Below, in pieces: positions 63,068 to 64,000 of a stretch of 64,000 nucleotides of DNA (position 1 is the first letter of the stretch; every line of letters starts with the position of its first letter). Where the stretch lies: the NCBI GenBank assembly GCA_018968885.1, contig JAGWZK010000001.1:62001-126000 (forward strand), written 5' to 3'. Below the pieces are notes generated by a model that was given only the letters and a program-made list of their open reading frames with translations, ran no database searches and had not been told where the DNA came from. A program made the translations under genes and the position numbers. The DNA comes from Planctomycetota bacterium. Its GTDB lineage: Bacteria > Planctomycetota > Phycisphaerae > Phycisphaerales > UBA1924.

Positions 63068-64000
63068 CTAGAACGGCACATCCACGCTGAAGTTGAAGAG
63101 CCGCTTCTCATCTCCGGGCCCCTTCTTCAGCGGAATACCAAAGTCAAACGCCAGCGGGGCCGGCGTCAGCTGGCGGATATAGATGCGGAAGCCAAATCCC
63201 GCCGACACGCGATAGTCAGAAATACCGATCTTGTTGGTCACCGTACCCGAATCCACAAACACCACACCGTCCAGCAACCGCTCATAGATCGGGAACTGCA
63301 ACTGCGGTGAGAAGAAGACCATCCACGTGCCGCCCACCGGACCGCCCCGCTCGCCGTTATCGTTGCGAATGCCCTTAGGGCTCACGCTGCGAAACTTGAA
63401 TCCGCGGAACGATTGCCCACCCAGGAAAATTCGCTCATACACCGGCACCGAATCTTCCCCGCCCGTCAGGTAATTCGCCCTCGTCGTCAAACTCACCACC
63501 GTGCGGCGGCCCAGATAATCCTCCGCCACCGGGAAGAAGATCTTGTGCTCGGCTCGCACCGCCGTAAACGTGAAATCTCCACCCGCCGCGCCAACCTGCT
63601 CAATACCCAGGTTCACCGTGCTGCCCTCGGTCGGGCGATAGATGTCGTCAAGCGTCTGCCGCGTCGCGTTCAGACCCAGGCCGGTGATGAACTTCTGATC
63701 CTTCACCTTGAAGACATCCCTCGGTGCCTCCGGCTCAAGGTCGTTGAGCTTCACCCCTTCGATGCGCAGCGGCGCTGTCACATTCCAACGCTTGCCGAAG
63801 CGCCGCCCCACGGCGAACTTGGCTCCGTAGCGCTGCTCGTTGTACTCGTCATAGTCAGATGTGTTCAGGTACAGCGACGCCGATGCCGAGTAATCCGAAT
63901 CAAAGACCGACGGCTCCAGCAGCGAAACGCCGTAGTTCTGATAGCGCGTACCAGGGCTCAGCAGAATGCTGAAGGTCTGCCCTGAGCCGCGAAATGCTCG
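63068..64000 (-). CDS. bamA: Outer-membrane protein assembly factor BamA, C-terminal part
   Basis: The frame is open to the right edge, so only about 310 C-terminal residues are seen. They are an Omp85 beta-barrel: YQNYGVSLLEPSVFDSDYS, LYLNTSDYDEYNEQRYGAKF, GLGLNATRQTLDDIYRPTEG, and the signature IFLGGQSFRGFKFRSVSPKG (the RGF loop). The last strand ends FNFSVDVPF with aromatic Phe, as expected for barrel assembly, before TAG. It folds and inserts outer-membrane proteins. Upstream POTRA domains lie outside the window. Order bamA-skp-lpxD is a classical envelope operon. Confidence 0.95.
   Translation of the reverse strand, partial: RAFRGSGQTFSILLSPGTRYQNYGVSLLEPSVFDSDYSASASLYLNTSDYDEYNEQRYGAKFAVGRRFGKRWNVTAPLRIEGVKLNDLEPEAPRDVFKVKDQKFITGLGLNATRQTLDDIYRPTEGSTVNLGIEQVGAAGGDFTFTAVRAEHKIFFPVAEDYLGRRTVVSLTTRANYLTGGEDSVPVYERIFLGGQSFRGFKFRSVSPKGIRNDNGERGGPVGGTWMVFFSPQLQFPIYERLLDGVVFVDSGTVTNKIGISDYRVSAGFGFRIYIRQLTPAPLAFDFGIPLKKGPGDEKRLFNFSVDVPF

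Noticed and set aside
1..64000. tRNA or rRNA genes
   Set aside because: No T-loop, acceptor-stem or rRNA-like segments were found by eye on either strand; a tRNAscan-type search would settle this.

Overview
The window looks like a GC-rich chromosomal segment of a planctomycete, most likely of the Phycisphaerae type. This is an inference from gene content: a prepilin with the planctomycete-style N-terminus, an ECF sigma factor overlapping a Ser/Thr kinase-TPR gene, a TIGR03790-type protein, a BatA/vWA membrane operon, zinc ribbons of the CxxCxYxLxGL kind, and a gram-negative outer-membrane cluster (bamA, skp, lpxD). Most striking is a set of eight secreted proteins that end in almost the same duplicated dockerin-like EF-hand module, with the core DFFDYLDFVA, usually closing with a C-terminal Cys.

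Layout. 0-5.3 kb: a fucosyltransferase-like protein, a large secreted zinc protease, and an orphan zinc-motif protein. 5.3-10.9 kb: a gene-free stretch with hairpins, a DoxX-like gene with an in-frame TAG, small membrane proteins, a prepilin-like protein and an HDOD protein. 11-19 kb: three long secreted dockerin-type proteins on the minus strand, a trypsin-like protease and two paralogues, one carrying an in-frame TAA. 19-26 kb: a nonulosonic (sialic-type) acid locus, with a 1227-residue Maf/DUF115 glycosyltransferase fused to a nucleotidyltransferase-like and a cysteine-less radical-SAM-like region, then neuA, neuB and neuC. 26-33 kb: cysteine desulfurase, a TIGR03790-like protein and two tail-fibre-like secreted paralogues. 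33-37 kb: transketolase and dnaN. 37-43 kb: a tightly overlapping DUF58/BatA/vWA operon. 43-60 kb: an ELWxxDGT-repeat protein, NfeD and flotillin, more dockerin-type secreted proteins, and a sigma factor-kinase pair. 60-64 kb: 6-phosphofructokinase, then lpxD-skp-bamA running off the right edge.

Two patterns run through the window. First, five otherwise open genes are each interrupted by exactly one in-frame TAA or TAG, and a sixth by apparent frameshifts. Four of these six are dockerin-type secreted proteins. Recent decay is the simplest explanation; readthrough or sequence error is not excluded. Second, several intergenic gaps contain degenerate tandem repeats with a seven-base (once eight-base) period.

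I saw no rRNA, tRNA, CRISPR array, transposase or prophage. Stop codons of the 43 coding units I tallied are 31 TGA, 8 TAA and 4 TAG.
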